Origin: Pseudomonadota bacterium | GTDB lineage: Bacteria > Pseudomonadota > Gammaproteobacteria > Burkholderiales > Sulfuricellaceae | Direction of reading: 5' to 3' | DNA length: 38,526 nucleotides | Assembly: GCA_021792335.1 (NCBI GenBank) | Contig: JAJYUW010000008.1 | Location: 1 to 38,526, forward strand | In this document: positions 1 through 8,138 of the stretch, piece after piece | Numbering within the stretch: position 1 is the stretch's first letter | Layout: the number at the start of each line of letters is the position of its first letter | Program-made: the position numbers and the translations under genes | The notes under the pieces: generated by a model | Database searches by the model: none | The model's input: only the letters and a program-made list of their open reading frames with translations | What the model was told of the DNA's origin: nothing

Positions 1-2538
1 TGCGGCGTCGATCAGGCCGGCCATCAGCTTGTGGCCGATGGCTTTGTGTTGCCACTGGTCGCTGACCACCAGGGCGAATTCGCAGCTTTCCCCATCCGGA
101 TTGATGGCGTAGCGGCACACCCCGATCTCCACTTCCTTGCCGTTTTCCTCGGTCACGGCAATCAGCGCCATTTCGCGGTCATAGTCGATCTGCGTGAAGC
201 GCACCAGCATGGTTTGCGAAAGTTCATGCATGGTGTTCATGAAGCGGAAATATTTGGTCTCTTCCGACAGGTTGCGCACGAACTCCTGCACCATTTCGGC
301 ATCCTCCGGGCGGATCGGGCGGATCGTGATATCGGTGCCGTCCGGCAGCTGCCAGTCGGTAACCAGATGGGAAGGGTAGGGATAGATCGCCATGTGGGCA
401 TAGCGGTCGCCGGAGAGCGGGAAAAAGTCCACCATTACGCGGGCATCCGCCGCCAGTGCGCCATGCTCGTCCACGATCAGCGGATTGATGTCCATTTCCT
501 TGAGCCAGGGCAACTCGCAGACCATTTCTGACACGCGCAGCAACAGGCTTTCCAGCACTTCCATCTGGATTGGCGGCATGTGGCGGAAGGCGCCGAGCAG
601 TTTGGAGACCCGCGTGCCATTGATGAGCTCGCGTACCAGGAAACGGTTCAGCGGCGGTAGCGCGACGGCGCGGTCGCCCAGGACCTCCACCGTGGTGCCG
701 CCGGCACCGAAGGTGATCACGGGGCCGAACACCGGGTCGGAGGTGACGCCCACCATCAGTTCCCGTCCGTTGGGCTTGACCACCATCGGCTGGATGGCGA
801 TGCCGTCGATGTGCGCATTGGGGCGGTTCTTCTTCACTTCGGTGATGATTTCGTTGTACGCGGCCCGCACTGCCGGAGAATTCATCAGGTTGAGCTTGAC
901 GCCGCCTGCGTCCGACTTGTGGGTAATGTCGGGCGAGTTGATTTTCATCGCCACCGGGTAGCCAAGTTGCTGCGCCAGCAACAGCGCCTCGCCAGGGGAG
1001 CGCGCGATGACGGTGTTTGCCACCGGAATGCGGAAGGCCGCCAGCAGCGCCTTCGATTCCATTTCAGAGAGTACCTTGCGCCGCTCCGCCAGGGCGGTTT
1101 CAATCAGCATGCGCGCCCCTTCCAGATCCGGCTCGTCATGGTGCGACAGGGGGCCGGGCGTTTGCGCCAGCAGACGCTGGTTGCAGTAAAAGGCGGTGAT
1201 GTAGGAGAACGCTTCAACCGCCGATTCTGGCGTGCTGAAGGTGGGAATCCTGGCTTGGGCAAAGGCTGCCCGGCCCTCGCTGATCTGGATGTCGCCCATC
1301 CAGCTGGTGAGCAAGGGCTTGTTGAATTTTCCGGCAATCTCGATCAGCGACTGAGCCACTTCCAGCGGGCGCGTCATCGCCTGGGGGGTGAGTATCACCA
1401 GCGCACCGTCCACGCCGGGATCTTCCATGCAAATGGTGACTGCGTCGCGGTAGCGTTCCGGTGTGGCATCGCCGATGATGTCCACCGGGTTGTTGTGCGA
1501 CCAGGTGGCAGGCAGTACTTTGTTGAGCTGCTCGATGGTCTGCTCGGACAGGCTGGCGACGCTCACGCCCAAGTCGACTGCATGGTCGATCGCCATCACG
1601 CCCGGTCCGCCGCCGTTGGTGATGATCGCCAGGCGGTTGCCGCTGGAACGGTGGCGCGAAGAAAGCGCCTTGGCGGCGGAAAACAGCTCGCCGATCGACA
1701 TCACGCGCACCACGCCGGCGCGGCGGACGGCGGCATCGAACACGTCGTCTGAGCCGACCAGCGCGCCGGTGTGCGACATCACCGCTTTCGAGCCGGCGGC
1801 ATGACGGCCGACCTTGACCACGAACACCGGCTTGCTGCGGGCGGCGGCGCGCAGGGCGCTCATGAAGCTGCGCGATTTGTGGATGCCCTCGATGTAGATC
1901 AGGATGCTTTCGGTCTTCGGGTCCGAGGCGAGATAGTCGAGGATTTCGCCGAAGTCGACGTCGGCCGAGGTGCCCATGGAAACCACGCTGGAAAAGCCGA
2001 TATCGTTGGCCGGTGCCCAGTCGAGAATGGCGGTGCAGAGCGCGCCGGACTGAGAGACCAGCGCGAGGTTGCCGGACTTGATGTTGCCCTTGAAGAACGT
2101 GGCGTTGAGCCCGATGCCGGTGCGCATGATGCCGAGACAGTTGGGGCCGATGATGCGCACGCCATAGGTTTTTGCATTGGCCAGCATGGCGCGCTCGATT
2201 GCCGCACCGTGAGCGCCTACTTCGCTGAAACCGGCGGAAAGTACCACTGCGGAGCGCACGCCGTGCCTGCCGCAGGCCTCTATGATGTCGGGCACGGTCT
2301 CGGCCTTGGTGCAGATTACCGCCAGCTCTACCGGCTTTCCGATATCCTCGATCGAGGCATAGGCGCGCTTTCCCTGTATCTTCTTGTGGGTCGGGTTGAT
2401 CGGGTAAAGCGTCCCCTTGAAGCCGCTTTCCAGCATATTCTTGAACACGATCGCACCAACCGAGTCGGGGCGTTCGCTGGCGCCGATGACGGCGACCGAA
2501 TTAGGGGAAAATAGTGTGCTGAGGTAATGTTGTCCCAT
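1..2538 (-). CDS. Pat-type protein lysine acetyltransferase (NDP-forming acyl-CoA synthetase-like + GNAT), C-terminus cut by window edge
   Basis: The ORF starts at ATG 2538 and is open to base 1 (846 codons visible). Translation gives, in order, a CoA-binding Rossmann domain (about residues 5-135, starting MGQHYLSTLFSPNSVAVIGA), a succinyl-CoA-ligase-like domain (about 145-460), an ATP-grasp domain (about 490-710) and the start of a GNAT domain (from about 735, with DITIRPIRPEDAEMVQEF). Family members are near 890 residues, so roughly 45 are missing. Pat/YfiQ proteins acetylate lysines, classically the catalytic lysine of acetyl-CoA synthetase; the synthetase part acts mainly as a regulatory sensor. 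His256 in a SHTGAL motif aligns, in my reading, with the phosphohistidine loop of true NDP-forming synthetases. A deacetylase-family gene is divergently transcribed next door. Family call is confident; the protein substrate is inferred. Confidence 0.9.
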   Translation of the reverse strand, partial: MGQHYLSTLFSPNSVAVIGASERPDSVGAIVFKNMLESGFKGTLYPINPTHKKIQGKRAYASIEDIGKPVELAVICTKAETVPDIIEACGRHGVRSAVVLSAGFSEVGAHGAAIERAMLANAKTYGVRIIGPNCLGIMRTGIGLNATFFKGNIKSGNLALVSQSGALCTAILDWAPANDIGFSSVVSMGTSADVDFGEILDYLASDPKTESILIYIEGIHKSRSFMSALRAAARSKPVFVVKVGRHAAGSKAVMSHTGALVGSDDVFDAAVRRAGVVRVMSIGELFSAAKALSSRHRSSGNRLAIITNGGGPGVMAIDHAVDLGVSVASLSEQTIEQLNKVLPATWSHNNPVDIIGDATPERYRDAVTICMEDPGVDGALVILTPQAMTRPLEVAQSLIEIAGKFNKPLLTSWMGDIQISEGRAAFAQARIPTFSTPESAVEAFSYITAFYCNQRLLAQTPGPLSHHDEPDLEGARMLIETALAERRKVLSEMESKALLAAFRIPVANTVIARSPGEALLLAQQLGYPVAMKINSPDITHKSDAGGVKLNLMNSPAVRAAYNEIITEVKKNRPNAHIDGIAIQPMVVKPNGRELMVGVTSDPVFGPVITFGAGGTTVEVLGDRAVALPPLNRFLVRELINGTRVSKLLGAFRHMPPIQMEVLESLLLRVSEMVCELPWLKEMDINPLIVDEHGALAADARVMVDFFPLSGDRYAHMAIYPYPSHLVTDWQLPDGTDITIRPIRPEDAEMVQEFVRNLSEETKYFRFMNTMHELSQTMLVRFTQIDYDREMALIAVTEENGKEVEIGVCRYAINPDGESCEFALVVSDQWQHKAIGHKLMAGLIDAA

Positions 2539-2655
2539 GGTCTTGCGCTCGCTGTTATTTAGGGTAAATATAAGCATATGGCACGAAAGCCTGACATAGG
2601 GGCTTTCAGCCACTCTCTTGTATATTATAGATGACTAAACTATTTTGGGTGTGAC
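2539..2655. promoter_or_regulatory. Divergent promoter region between the acetyltransferase and the deacetylase
   Basis: This 117-bp AT-rich gap separates two divergent start codons, so it must hold both promoters. On the plus strand a TATATTATAGA stretch (2621-2631) is a plausible -10 region. On the minus strand TATATT-like sequence lies near 2564-2572. No convincing -35 boxes were found, so individual elements are weak. Confidence 0.4.
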
Positions 2656-3579
2656 GTGCATACAGCCTATATTAACCACCCCGACTGTCTCAAGCATGAA
2701 ATGGGCGGGCAGCATCCTGAGTGCGCGGCTCGGCTGAGGGCGATTGAAGATCAGTTGATTGCCTCTGGTCTGTTGCCCTACCTTCAGCATTATGATGCGC
2801 CTCTTGCCACATTCGAGCAACTAGCGCGCGTACATGAGGCTCATTACATCGAGACCGTTAAATCTGCTTCGCCCGAGGAGGGTCTGGTTTATCTGGATCC
2901 CGACACGGCGATGAACCCCTTTACCCTGAATGCGGCCTTGCGTGCTGCCGGGGCGGTGGTCCTGGCGACAGATCTGGTGCTGGAACGCAAGGTGGAGAAC
3001 GCCTTCTGCGCGATCCGCCCCCCGGGGCATCATGCCGAATCCGCTCGTGCAATGGGTTTCTGCTTCTTCAACAACGTCGCGGTTGGCGTGGCGCACGCCA
3101 TGGCGCATTACGGGCTGAAGCGAGTCGCCATTGCCGATTTTGATGTGCATCACGGCAACGGAACCGAGGAGATTTTTCGCGATGACCCGCGCGTGATGCT
3201 TTGCTCCACCTTCCAGCACCCGTTCTACCCGCATTGCGGTGCGGATAGCGGCAATGACCACATCATCAATGTGCCCCTGCCGGCAGGGACGGATGGGGAG
3301 GGGTTCCGCAAGGCGGTGAGCGAACAGTGGCTGCCGGCGCTGGAGCACTTCAGGCCGGAAATGCTGTTCATTTCTGCCGGTTTTGATGCTCACTGGGAGG
3401 ATGATATGGCCATGTTCAAGCTCAGGGAGTCCGACTATGCCTGGGTGACGCAGCAGATCAAGGACATTGCGGAAAAGTATGCCCATGGCCGTATCGTCTC
3501 GGTGCTTGAGGGCGGCTACGAACTTCACGCACTGGGGCGCAGCGTGGCTGCGCACATCAAGGTGCTGAGCGGTCTCTAA
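2656..3579 (+). CDS. Histone deacetylase-family deacetylase (class II HDAC-like / AcuC-type amidohydrolase)
   Basis: 307 aa from a GTG start at 2656 (HTAYINHPDCLKHEMGGQHP follows the initiator, the usual N-terminus of the family). Hallmarks are all present: RPPGHHAE (121-128, active-site His pair), DFDVHHGNGT (161-170, Zn ligands D163 and H165), STFQHPFYP (184-192), SAGFDAH (240-246, Zn ligand D244) and a C-terminal EGGY. The fold is a zinc-dependent arginase-like deacetylase acting on acetyl-lysine, acetylated polyamines or similar amides. No signal peptide, so cytoplasmic. Its position opposite a Pat-type acetyltransferase suggests protein-lysine deacetylation of the same targets (as AcuC does for acetyl-CoA synthetase in Bacillus), but the substrate is not provable from sequence. 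Confidence 0.9.
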   Translation: MHTAYINHPDCLKHEMGGQHPECAARLRAIEDQLIASGLLPYLQHYDAPLATFEQLARVHEAHYIETVKSASPEEGLVYLDPDTAMNPFTLNAALRAAGAVVLATDLVLERKVENAFCAIRPPGHHAESARAMGFCFFNNVAVGVAHAMAHYGLKRVAIADFDVHHGNGTEEIFRDDPRVMLCSTFQHPFYPHCGADSGNDHIINVPLPAGTDGEGFRKAVSEQWLPALEHFRPEMLFISAGFDAHWEDDMAMFKLRESDYAWVTQQIKDIAEKYAHGRIVSVLEGGYELHALGRSVAAHIKVLSGL

Positions 3580-3580
3580 A

Positions 3581-3610
3581 CTGCCCTATTTTCCGCAGTT
3601 CTGGCATAAT
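3581..3610 (+). promoter_or_regulatory. Candidate sigma-70 promoter of the small secreted basic protein
   Basis: CTGCCC (3581-3586, weak -35) and CATAAT (3605-3610, good -10) are separated by 18 bp and lie just after the upstream stop codon, about 35 bp before the next start codon. Confidence 0.4.
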
Positions 3611-3645
3611 TCCCGGGCGTTTTTAATAAACTTGAGGAATTGACC

Positions 3646-3846
3646 ATGAAAAAACTGCTGACCATTCTCGCTGCCGTCGCTTTTGCCGCCACGACAGCGC
3701 TTCCCGCGGCGGCTGCCGAGTCCAACGAACTTGTCGCTGCTCCGGCGGCGAAGACTGCCAAGGGCGGGCATAAAGCCAAAAAGGCCAAGAAGGTCAAAAA
3801 GACCGCCAAGCGCAAGTCCACGCACGCGCGCAAACACCGCCGCTAA
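3646..3846 (+). CDS. Small secreted Lys/Arg/His-rich protein, unknown function
   Basis: 66 aa. ATG 3646 is preferred over an in-frame TTG at 3640 because GAGGAA (3634-3639) lies 6 bp upstream of it. Residues 1-23 form a clear signal peptide (MKKLLTILAAVAFAATTALP then AAAA), with likely cleavage before ESNEL. The mature part of roughly 42 residues is dominated by Lys, Arg, His and Ala, with KAKKAKKVKKTAKRK-like runs, and ends HARKHRR. It has no cysteine. I do not recognise a family; composition resembles acid-shock or nucleic-acid/polyanion-binding secreted peptides, but that is only resemblance. It sits alone between the HDAC-like gene and the DUF4337 gene, 34 bp before the latter, and may share its transcript. 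Confidence 0.7.
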   Translation: MKKLLTILAAVAFAATTALPAAAAESNELVAAPAAKTAKGGHKAKKAKKVKKTAKRKSTHARKHRR

Positions 3847-3880
3847 TCCCGTTCCAGCGTTCTCAATCCGAGGTTAAACC

Positions 3881-4450
3881 ATGTCAGGTGACGGTTTTCA
3901 CGTTCACGGTGCGCACGACCATGAGGTCGAACATCAGGCCCAACACGGGCCGGGGTTGGCCCAGTCGGTCGCCATTTTTACCGCCATCCTTTCCACCGTC
4001 GGCGCGATCGTCAGCTACCAGGGCGGCGCCACCCAGAACGAAGCGATGTTGTACAAGAACGAAGCGGTGCTGCAGAAGTCGCATGCCTCCGACCAGTGGA
4101 ATTTTTATCAGGCCAAGAGCACCAAGGGCCACCTGATGGAACTGGCGGCCGCTATCGCACCGGCGGATAAGCAGGAGTTCTACAAGAAGCAGATCGAGAA
4201 ATACAATCAGGAGAAGAAGGAAATCAAGGCGGTCGCCGAGGAACTGGAGAAAAAATCCGAGGAGGCCAACAAACATAGCGAACACATGATGCATCCGCAT
4301 CACCGCCTGGCGCAAGCCATGACGCTGATCCAGATTGCCATCGCGCTCGCTTCCATGACCGTGCTGACGCGCAAGCGGTGGCTGTTCGCCGGTGCCGGCA
4401 TCGCAGCCGCGGGTGGTTGCGCATTGTGGGCTATGGCCTGGCTGGCATGA
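3881..4450 (+). CDS. DUF4337 family membrane protein
   Basis: 189 aa, ATG 3881 with a GAGG-type ribosome binding site near 3869. A His-rich N-terminus (HVHGAHDHEVEHQAQHG) is followed by a membrane helix (about 27-46), a long charged, probably coiled-coil region (about 55-140, rich in Lys/Glu with KKEIKAVAEELEKKSEE) and two C-terminal membrane helices (about 143-162 and 166-188). This layout and the TQNEAMLYKNEAVLQKSHAS region fit DUF4337, whose function is unknown. The stop codon overlaps the start of the next gene (ATGA at 4447-4450), so the two are translationally coupled and may act together at the membrane. Confidence 0.8.
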   Translation: MSGDGFHVHGAHDHEVEHQAQHGPGLAQSVAIFTAILSTVGAIVSYQGGATQNEAMLYKNEAVLQKSHASDQWNFYQAKSTKGHLMELAAAIAPADKQEFYKKQIEKYNQEKKEIKAVAEELEKKSEEANKHSEHMMHPHHRLAQAMTLIQIAIALASMTVLTRKRWLFAGAGIAAAGGCALWAMAWLA

Positions 4451-5070
4451 AGGAGATCCTTTACGACTGGGGTGGCGCCAACGCCTGGCTGTTTCATCTT
4501 GTCAACGATGTGCGCGCCGGCTGGCTCGACCAGTTCATGCTGTTCGGCACCGCCATCGGGGACCACACCAGCTTTGTGCCGATACTGTGTTTGCTGATGC
4601 TGGCGGCGGTGTTTACGGTTTCACTAACCTACTCGCGCGATCCTTCCCACGGGGAACAAGCCGCCCTGCTTTGGCTCGGCGCAATCGCCGTGTTCGCCAT
4701 CGGCTACTGGCTGGACGGCGCATTGCTGGACTGGCTCAAACCGGTGCTGGATTTCCCGCGCCCTCCGCTGGCACTGGGAGAGGCCAATGTTCACATTGTT
4801 GGCGAGGCCAAGTTCCATCACAGCTTTCCCAGCGGCCATTCCTCCTTCGCCATGCTGGTGTGTGCCTCGTTTTGGCCGCTCGGCCGCTACTGGCAGATCG
4901 GCGGCGTGTTTTTCATGCTTTGGGTCGGCCTGTCGCGCATCAGCCTGGGTGCACATTTTCCCGCCGACGTGCTGGGTGGTTTTTTTCTCAGCCTGCTGGT
5001 GGTGCTGGTGGTGCGCTTTGCGATCAATCGCCTGGCCATTGCCGCTCGTTATCCGGCCAGCTTGCGATAG
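4447..5070 (+). CDS. PAP2-family membrane phosphatase
   Basis: 207 aa starting at ATG 4447, which overlaps the upstream TGA; a longer in-frame reading from 4378 would run through the DUF4337 gene and is rejected. The three acid phosphatase motifs are present: KPVLDFPRPP (motif 1), PSGHSS (motif 2) and SRISLGAHFPADVLGG (motif 3). Several hydrophobic helices place it in the inner membrane with the active site facing the periplasm. Members dephosphorylate lipid phosphates such as undecaprenyl pyrophosphate or phosphatidic acid; the exact substrate cannot be read from sequence. The 3' end overlaps the convergent rsgA gene by 22 bp. Confidence 0.88.
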   Translation: MKEILYDWGGANAWLFHLVNDVRAGWLDQFMLFGTAIGDHTSFVPILCLLMLAAVFTVSLTYSRDPSHGEQAALLWLGAIAVFAIGYWLDGALLDWLKPVLDFPRPPLALGEANVHIVGEAKFHHSFPSGHSSFAMLVCASFWPLGRYWQIGGVFFMLWVGLSRISLGAHFPADVLGGFFLSLLVVLVVRFAINRLAIAARYPASLR

Positions 5071-5903
5071 ATTTCCAGGCGCCGGGGATCGATCTTGCCG
5101 GTTGCGGCCGCTTCCAGCAGGGCGCAGCCCGGCTCGACCAAATGGCGGCAATTGCTGAAGCGGCAGCGGCCGCCCAGGTAGGGCCGGAATTCGACGAAGG
5201 CATGGGCGATGTCTTGCGCGCTGACATGGGCCAACCCGAATTCCTGCAAGCCGGGCGAGTCGATGATGTGGCTGTCGCCGTCGAGGTGGTAGAGGCGCGC
5301 ATGGGTGGTGGTGTGCTTGCCGGAATTCAGCGCCTGCGAGATTTCGCGCGTGTGCGCCTGCACATCGGGCAGCAGGGCGTTGATGATGCTCGACTTGCCC
5401 ATGCCTGATTGCCCTACCAGCACGCTGGTTTCGCCCTGCAAGTAGGGGCGCAGCGGGCTGATGTCCTGCTTGGCCGACAGGGTCAGCAGCGGGTAGCCGA
5501 GGTCGCGGTAGAGCTGCAACTGCCCTAATGCCGCGCGCGTTTCCTGTTCCAGGTCGCACTTGTTGAGTACGATCAGCACCTTGAGTCCGGCGACCTCGGC
5601 CGCGAGCAGGCAGCGGCTGACAAGATCCTCATAGAAGCTCGGTTGCGCAGCCACCACGATGATGATCTGGGTGACGTTGGCGGCGATGATTTTTTCGCGG
5701 AATTCGTCGGAGCGGAACAGCAGCGAAGTGCGTGGCTCTATGGATTTGATCACGCCCTGGGCGGGACCGGTCATTTCGATCCTCAGGCGGTCGCCGCAGG
5801 CGACGCCGCCTTTCTTGCCGCGGGTGACGCAGGAGACGAGGCCGCCGTCCGCGGTTTCCACCTCGAAGTGCCGGCCAAAGGCGGCGACGACCTGACCGTA
5901 CAA
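5049..5903 (-). CDS. rsgA: Ribosome small subunit-dependent GTPase A
   Basis: 284 aa. The start appears to be TTG at 5903 (reading MYGQVVAAFGRHFEVE), with AGGCGG five bases upstream. The GTPase motifs are in the circularly permuted order typical of RsgA: G4 NKCD first, then G1 GQSGMGKSS, then G3 DSPG. An N-terminal OB fold precedes them and a C-terminal zinc knuckle (C-x4-C-x-H-x5-C, GRCRFSNCRHLVEPGC) follows. RsgA helps late 30S subunit maturation in the cytoplasm. It lies 16 bp downstream of the cytochrome c gene on the same strand and so may be co-transcribed with it and the M48 peptidase. Confidence 0.95.
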   Translation of the reverse strand: MYGQVVAAFGRHFEVETADGGLVSCVTRGKKGGVACGDRLRIEMTGPAQGVIKSIEPRTSLLFRSDEFREKIIAANVTQIIIVVAAQPSFYEDLVSRCLLAAEVAGLKVLIVLNKCDLEQETRAALGQLQLYRDLGYPLLTLSAKQDISPLRPYLQGETSVLVGQSGMGKSSIINALLPDVQAHTREISQALNSGKHTTTHARLYHLDGDSHIIDSPGLQEFGLAHVSAQDIAHAFVEFRPYLGGRCRFSNCRHLVEPGCALLEAAATGKIDPRRLEIYRKLAG

Positions 5904-5919
5904 AGTCGCCGCCTGATGC

Positions 5920-6228
5920 TTATTTGAAATGGTAATAGGCGTTGTTCAGGTAGGCGCCGACGTGGTTTTCTTCCTCGGGAAACCAGTTTGCGCCGGCATT
6001 GGCGTTGCAGCCGCTGATGCGTGCCTGGAGCTGTTGCGGGCTTTTCACCTTGCGTTCGAGACGGGAGTAAATGGCGGAGCCGTCACCGCCCACCATGGAA
6101 ACGTGGCAGCTGACGCAGGATTTGCCGTGCAGGGTTTTGCCGATCTTCGCGTCGCCTTTGGGGAAGGGGCCGGCAAAAGACGGTGCGCTGGCGAGCAGCA
6201 GGCCGAAAAGCATGACGATAAGTTTCAT
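5920..6228 (-). CDS. Small periplasmic monoheme c-type cytochrome
   Basis: 102 aa, ATG 6228, preceded by GGAGAC-type ribosome binding sequence. Residues 1-19 (MKLIVMLFGLLLASAPSFA) are a signal peptide. One heme motif, CVSCH, lies at about residues 37-41 (KSCVSCHVS). The C-terminal part reads NWFPEEENHVGAYLNNAYYH and contains no methionine, so the distal heme ligand is not the usual C-terminal Met; Met43 or a His (HVGAYL) are candidates. Such small cytochromes shuttle electrons in the periplasm; partner unknown. It lies between an M48 peptidase (24 bp gap) and rsgA on the same strand. Confidence 0.88.
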   Translation of the reverse strand: MKLIVMLFGLLLASAPSFAGPFPKGDAKIGKTLHGKSCVSCHVSMVGGDGSAIYSRLERKVKSPQQLQARISGCNANAGANWFPEEENHVGAYLNNAYYHFK

Positions 6229-6252
6229 GGGGGTCTCCGTTGGGCTGTGTTG

Positions 6253-7503
6253 TCAGATGTTACCACTACTGCCCTGCAGATGCGCAATACGGATCGCCGC
6301 CGGCGGGTGGGAATCGTAGAACGCGGAATGCAGGGGATCGGGCGTAAGCGTCGCGGCATTGTCGTTGTAGAGCTTGACCAGCGCCCGGACCAGATCCTGT
6401 GCGCTGGCATTTTTCGCTGCATAGCTGTCCGCCTCGAATTCGTTCAGGCGCGAATAAAAACTCATCAGCGGCTGCAGCAGGAAGGTGAATGCGGGCATTG
6501 CGAGCAGGAACAGCAGGAGACCGGTGGCGGTGCTTTGCGTGGTGACGCCGAGGCCATGATAGAACCATGCCTTGTCCATCAGCCAGCCCAGCAGCCAGAG
6601 TCCGGCGAGGCTCATGGCGGCCATCAGGACGATGCGCTTGACGATGTGGCGGTGCTTGAAGTGCCCCAGCTCGTGGGCCAGCACCGCGATGATTTCGTCG
6701 TGGCCGAGGCGTGCCAGCAAGGTGTCGAAAAACACGATGCGCTTGGATTTGCCGAAGCCGGTGAAATACGCGTTGCCGTGGGTGCTGCGCCTGGAGCCGT
6801 CCATCACGTAAAAGCCTTGCGCCCTGAAGCCGCATTTATCCAGCAGCTGTTCGATGCGGCCTTTCAGCGTCGGGTCGTCAAGCGGCATGAACTTGTTGAA
6901 CAGCGGCGCGATGAAGGCGGGATACACCGCCAGCACCAGCAGGTTGAACGCCATCCATGTTCCCCACACGTAGAGCCACCAGTATTCCCCCATCTGCGCC
7001 ATCAGCCACAGCACGCCGAGCACCAGCGGGATGCCGAGCAGCGCCCCGAGCAGCACCTGCTTGGCGAGGTCGGCAAAAAACAGCGCCACGGTCATTTTGT
7101 TGAAGCCGAAACGGGCATCGATGCCGAAGGCGCGGTACAATCCCAGCGGGATTTCTATCACTGCGGAGATGGCGAAAACGCTCAGGATCAGCGCGGTGCC
7201 CTGCCACAACCCCGGTCCGAGCAGGTTCTGCCACAGGGTGTTCAGCGCATCGATTCCGCCGCCCAGGGTGAAGGCCAGTAGCAGCGCGACTTCCAGCAGG
7301 ATGTTGAGGTTGCCCAGGCGGGTCTTGGCGATGCTGTAATCCGCTGCCTTGTGGTGCGATTCGAGGCTGATGCTGCCGGAAAAATCCGTCGGCACGCTGT
7401 CGCGGTGCGCCCGGATGTGGCGTATATGGCGCAACGCGAGCCAGTAGCGCAGCAGCGTGCTGAGCGCGAGTGCTATGATGAAAACCAGGGTAAACGTTTG
7501 CAT
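6253..7503 (-). CDS. M48 family (Ste24/HtpX-like) integral membrane zinc metallopeptidase
   Basis: 416 aa, ATG 7503. The zinc site HELGH (in VLAHELGHFKHRH) with a downstream FEADSYAA motif supplying the third ligand is characteristic of M48 Ste24-type peptidases. Multiple membrane helices flank the catalytic domain (N-terminal helix, helices around 60-210, and two after the active site), and the region FYVMDGSRRSTHGNAYFTGF matches the family consensus. It probably cleaves membrane or misfolded proteins from the inner membrane. Divergent from orn with a 60-bp gap and followed by the cytochrome c gene, an arrangement commonly seen in betaproteobacteria. Confidence 0.92.
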   Translation of the reverse strand: MQTFTLVFIIALALSTLLRYWLALRHIRHIRAHRDSVPTDFSGSISLESHHKAADYSIAKTRLGNLNILLEVALLLAFTLGGGIDALNTLWQNLLGPGLWQGTALILSVFAISAVIEIPLGLYRAFGIDARFGFNKMTVALFFADLAKQVLLGALLGIPLVLGVLWLMAQMGEYWWLYVWGTWMAFNLLVLAVYPAFIAPLFNKFMPLDDPTLKGRIEQLLDKCGFRAQGFYVMDGSRRSTHGNAYFTGFGKSKRIVFFDTLLARLGHDEIIAVLAHELGHFKHRHIVKRIVLMAAMSLAGLWLLGWLMDKAWFYHGLGVTTQSTATGLLLFLLAMPAFTFLLQPLMSFYSRLNEFEADSYAAKNASAQDLVRALVKLYNDNAATLTPDPLHSAFYDSHPPAAIRIAHLQGSSGNI

Positions 7504-7563
7504 GGGAAAATTTATAATGAATCAGGATACAATAGAGCGCTTTTGCACTGTTAGGTTCCCATT

Positions 7564-8112
7564 ATGGCACAAGACAACAACCGCCTCATCTGGCTCGACA
7601 TGGAGATGACCGGCCTGTTTCCCGAACGCGACCGCATCATCGAGATTGCCCTGGTCATCACCGATTCCAATCTGGACACCATTGCCGAAGCACCGGTTCT
7701 GGTGGTGCACCAGTCCGACGAGGTGCTCAATGGCATGGATGACTGGAACAAGGCGACCCACGGCAAATCCGGCCTGATCGACAAGGTCAAGGCGTCGAAG
7801 CTGGATGATGCGGCCGTCGAGGCGCAGCTGATCGAGTTTCTCAAGGAATACATCCCGGCAAAAAAGTCGCCGATGTGCGGCAATTCGATCTGCCAGGATC
7901 GCCGCTTCATGGCGAATTACATGCCCAGGCTCGAAGATTATTTCCATTACCGCAACCTCGACGTGAGCACGCTGAAGGAACTGGCCAAGCGCTGGGCGCC
8001 GAAGGTTTACGGCGGTTTCAAGAAGGAGAACAGCCACACTGCGCTGGCTGACGTGTACGAATCCATCGGCGAACTGAAGTATTACCGCGCCAATTTCCTC
8101 CGTGAGTCTTAA
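7564..8112 (+). CDS. orn: Oligoribonuclease (DEDDh 3'-5' exonuclease)
   Basis: 182 aa, ATG 7564. The Exo I motif [16 protein letters not shown] (first acidic pair), Exo II with [10 protein letters not shown] and the Exo III His ([18 protein letters not shown]) are intact, matching the essential enzyme that degrades 2-5 nt RNA fragments and linear di-nucleotides from cyclic-di-GMP turnover. Length is the normal 180 or so. A TATAAT-like sequence (7513-7518) in the shared gap may be part of its promoter. The glucan phosphorylase gene follows 26 bp later on the same strand, so some read-through is likely. Confidence 0.97.
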   Translation: MAQDNNRLIWLDMEMTGLFPERDRIIEIALVITDSNLDTIAEAPVLVVHQSDEVLNGMDDWNKATHGKSGLIDKVKASKLDDAAVEAQLIEFLKEYIPAKKSPMCGNSICQDRRFMANYMPRLEDYFHYRNLDVSTLKELAKRWAPKVYGGFKKENSHTALADVYESIGELKYYRANFLRES

Positions 8113-8138
8113 AGCGTTTCAGGTCGTAAGGATAGAGC

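Noticed and set aside
811-1752. 313-codon plus-strand open frame
   Set aside because: It is antisense to the acetyltransferase gene, whose domains are clearly recognisable on the minus strand; the plus-strand translation has no family features.
5929-7281. 450-codon plus-strand open frame
   Set aside because: Antisense to the cytochrome c and M48 genes, with low-complexity composition.
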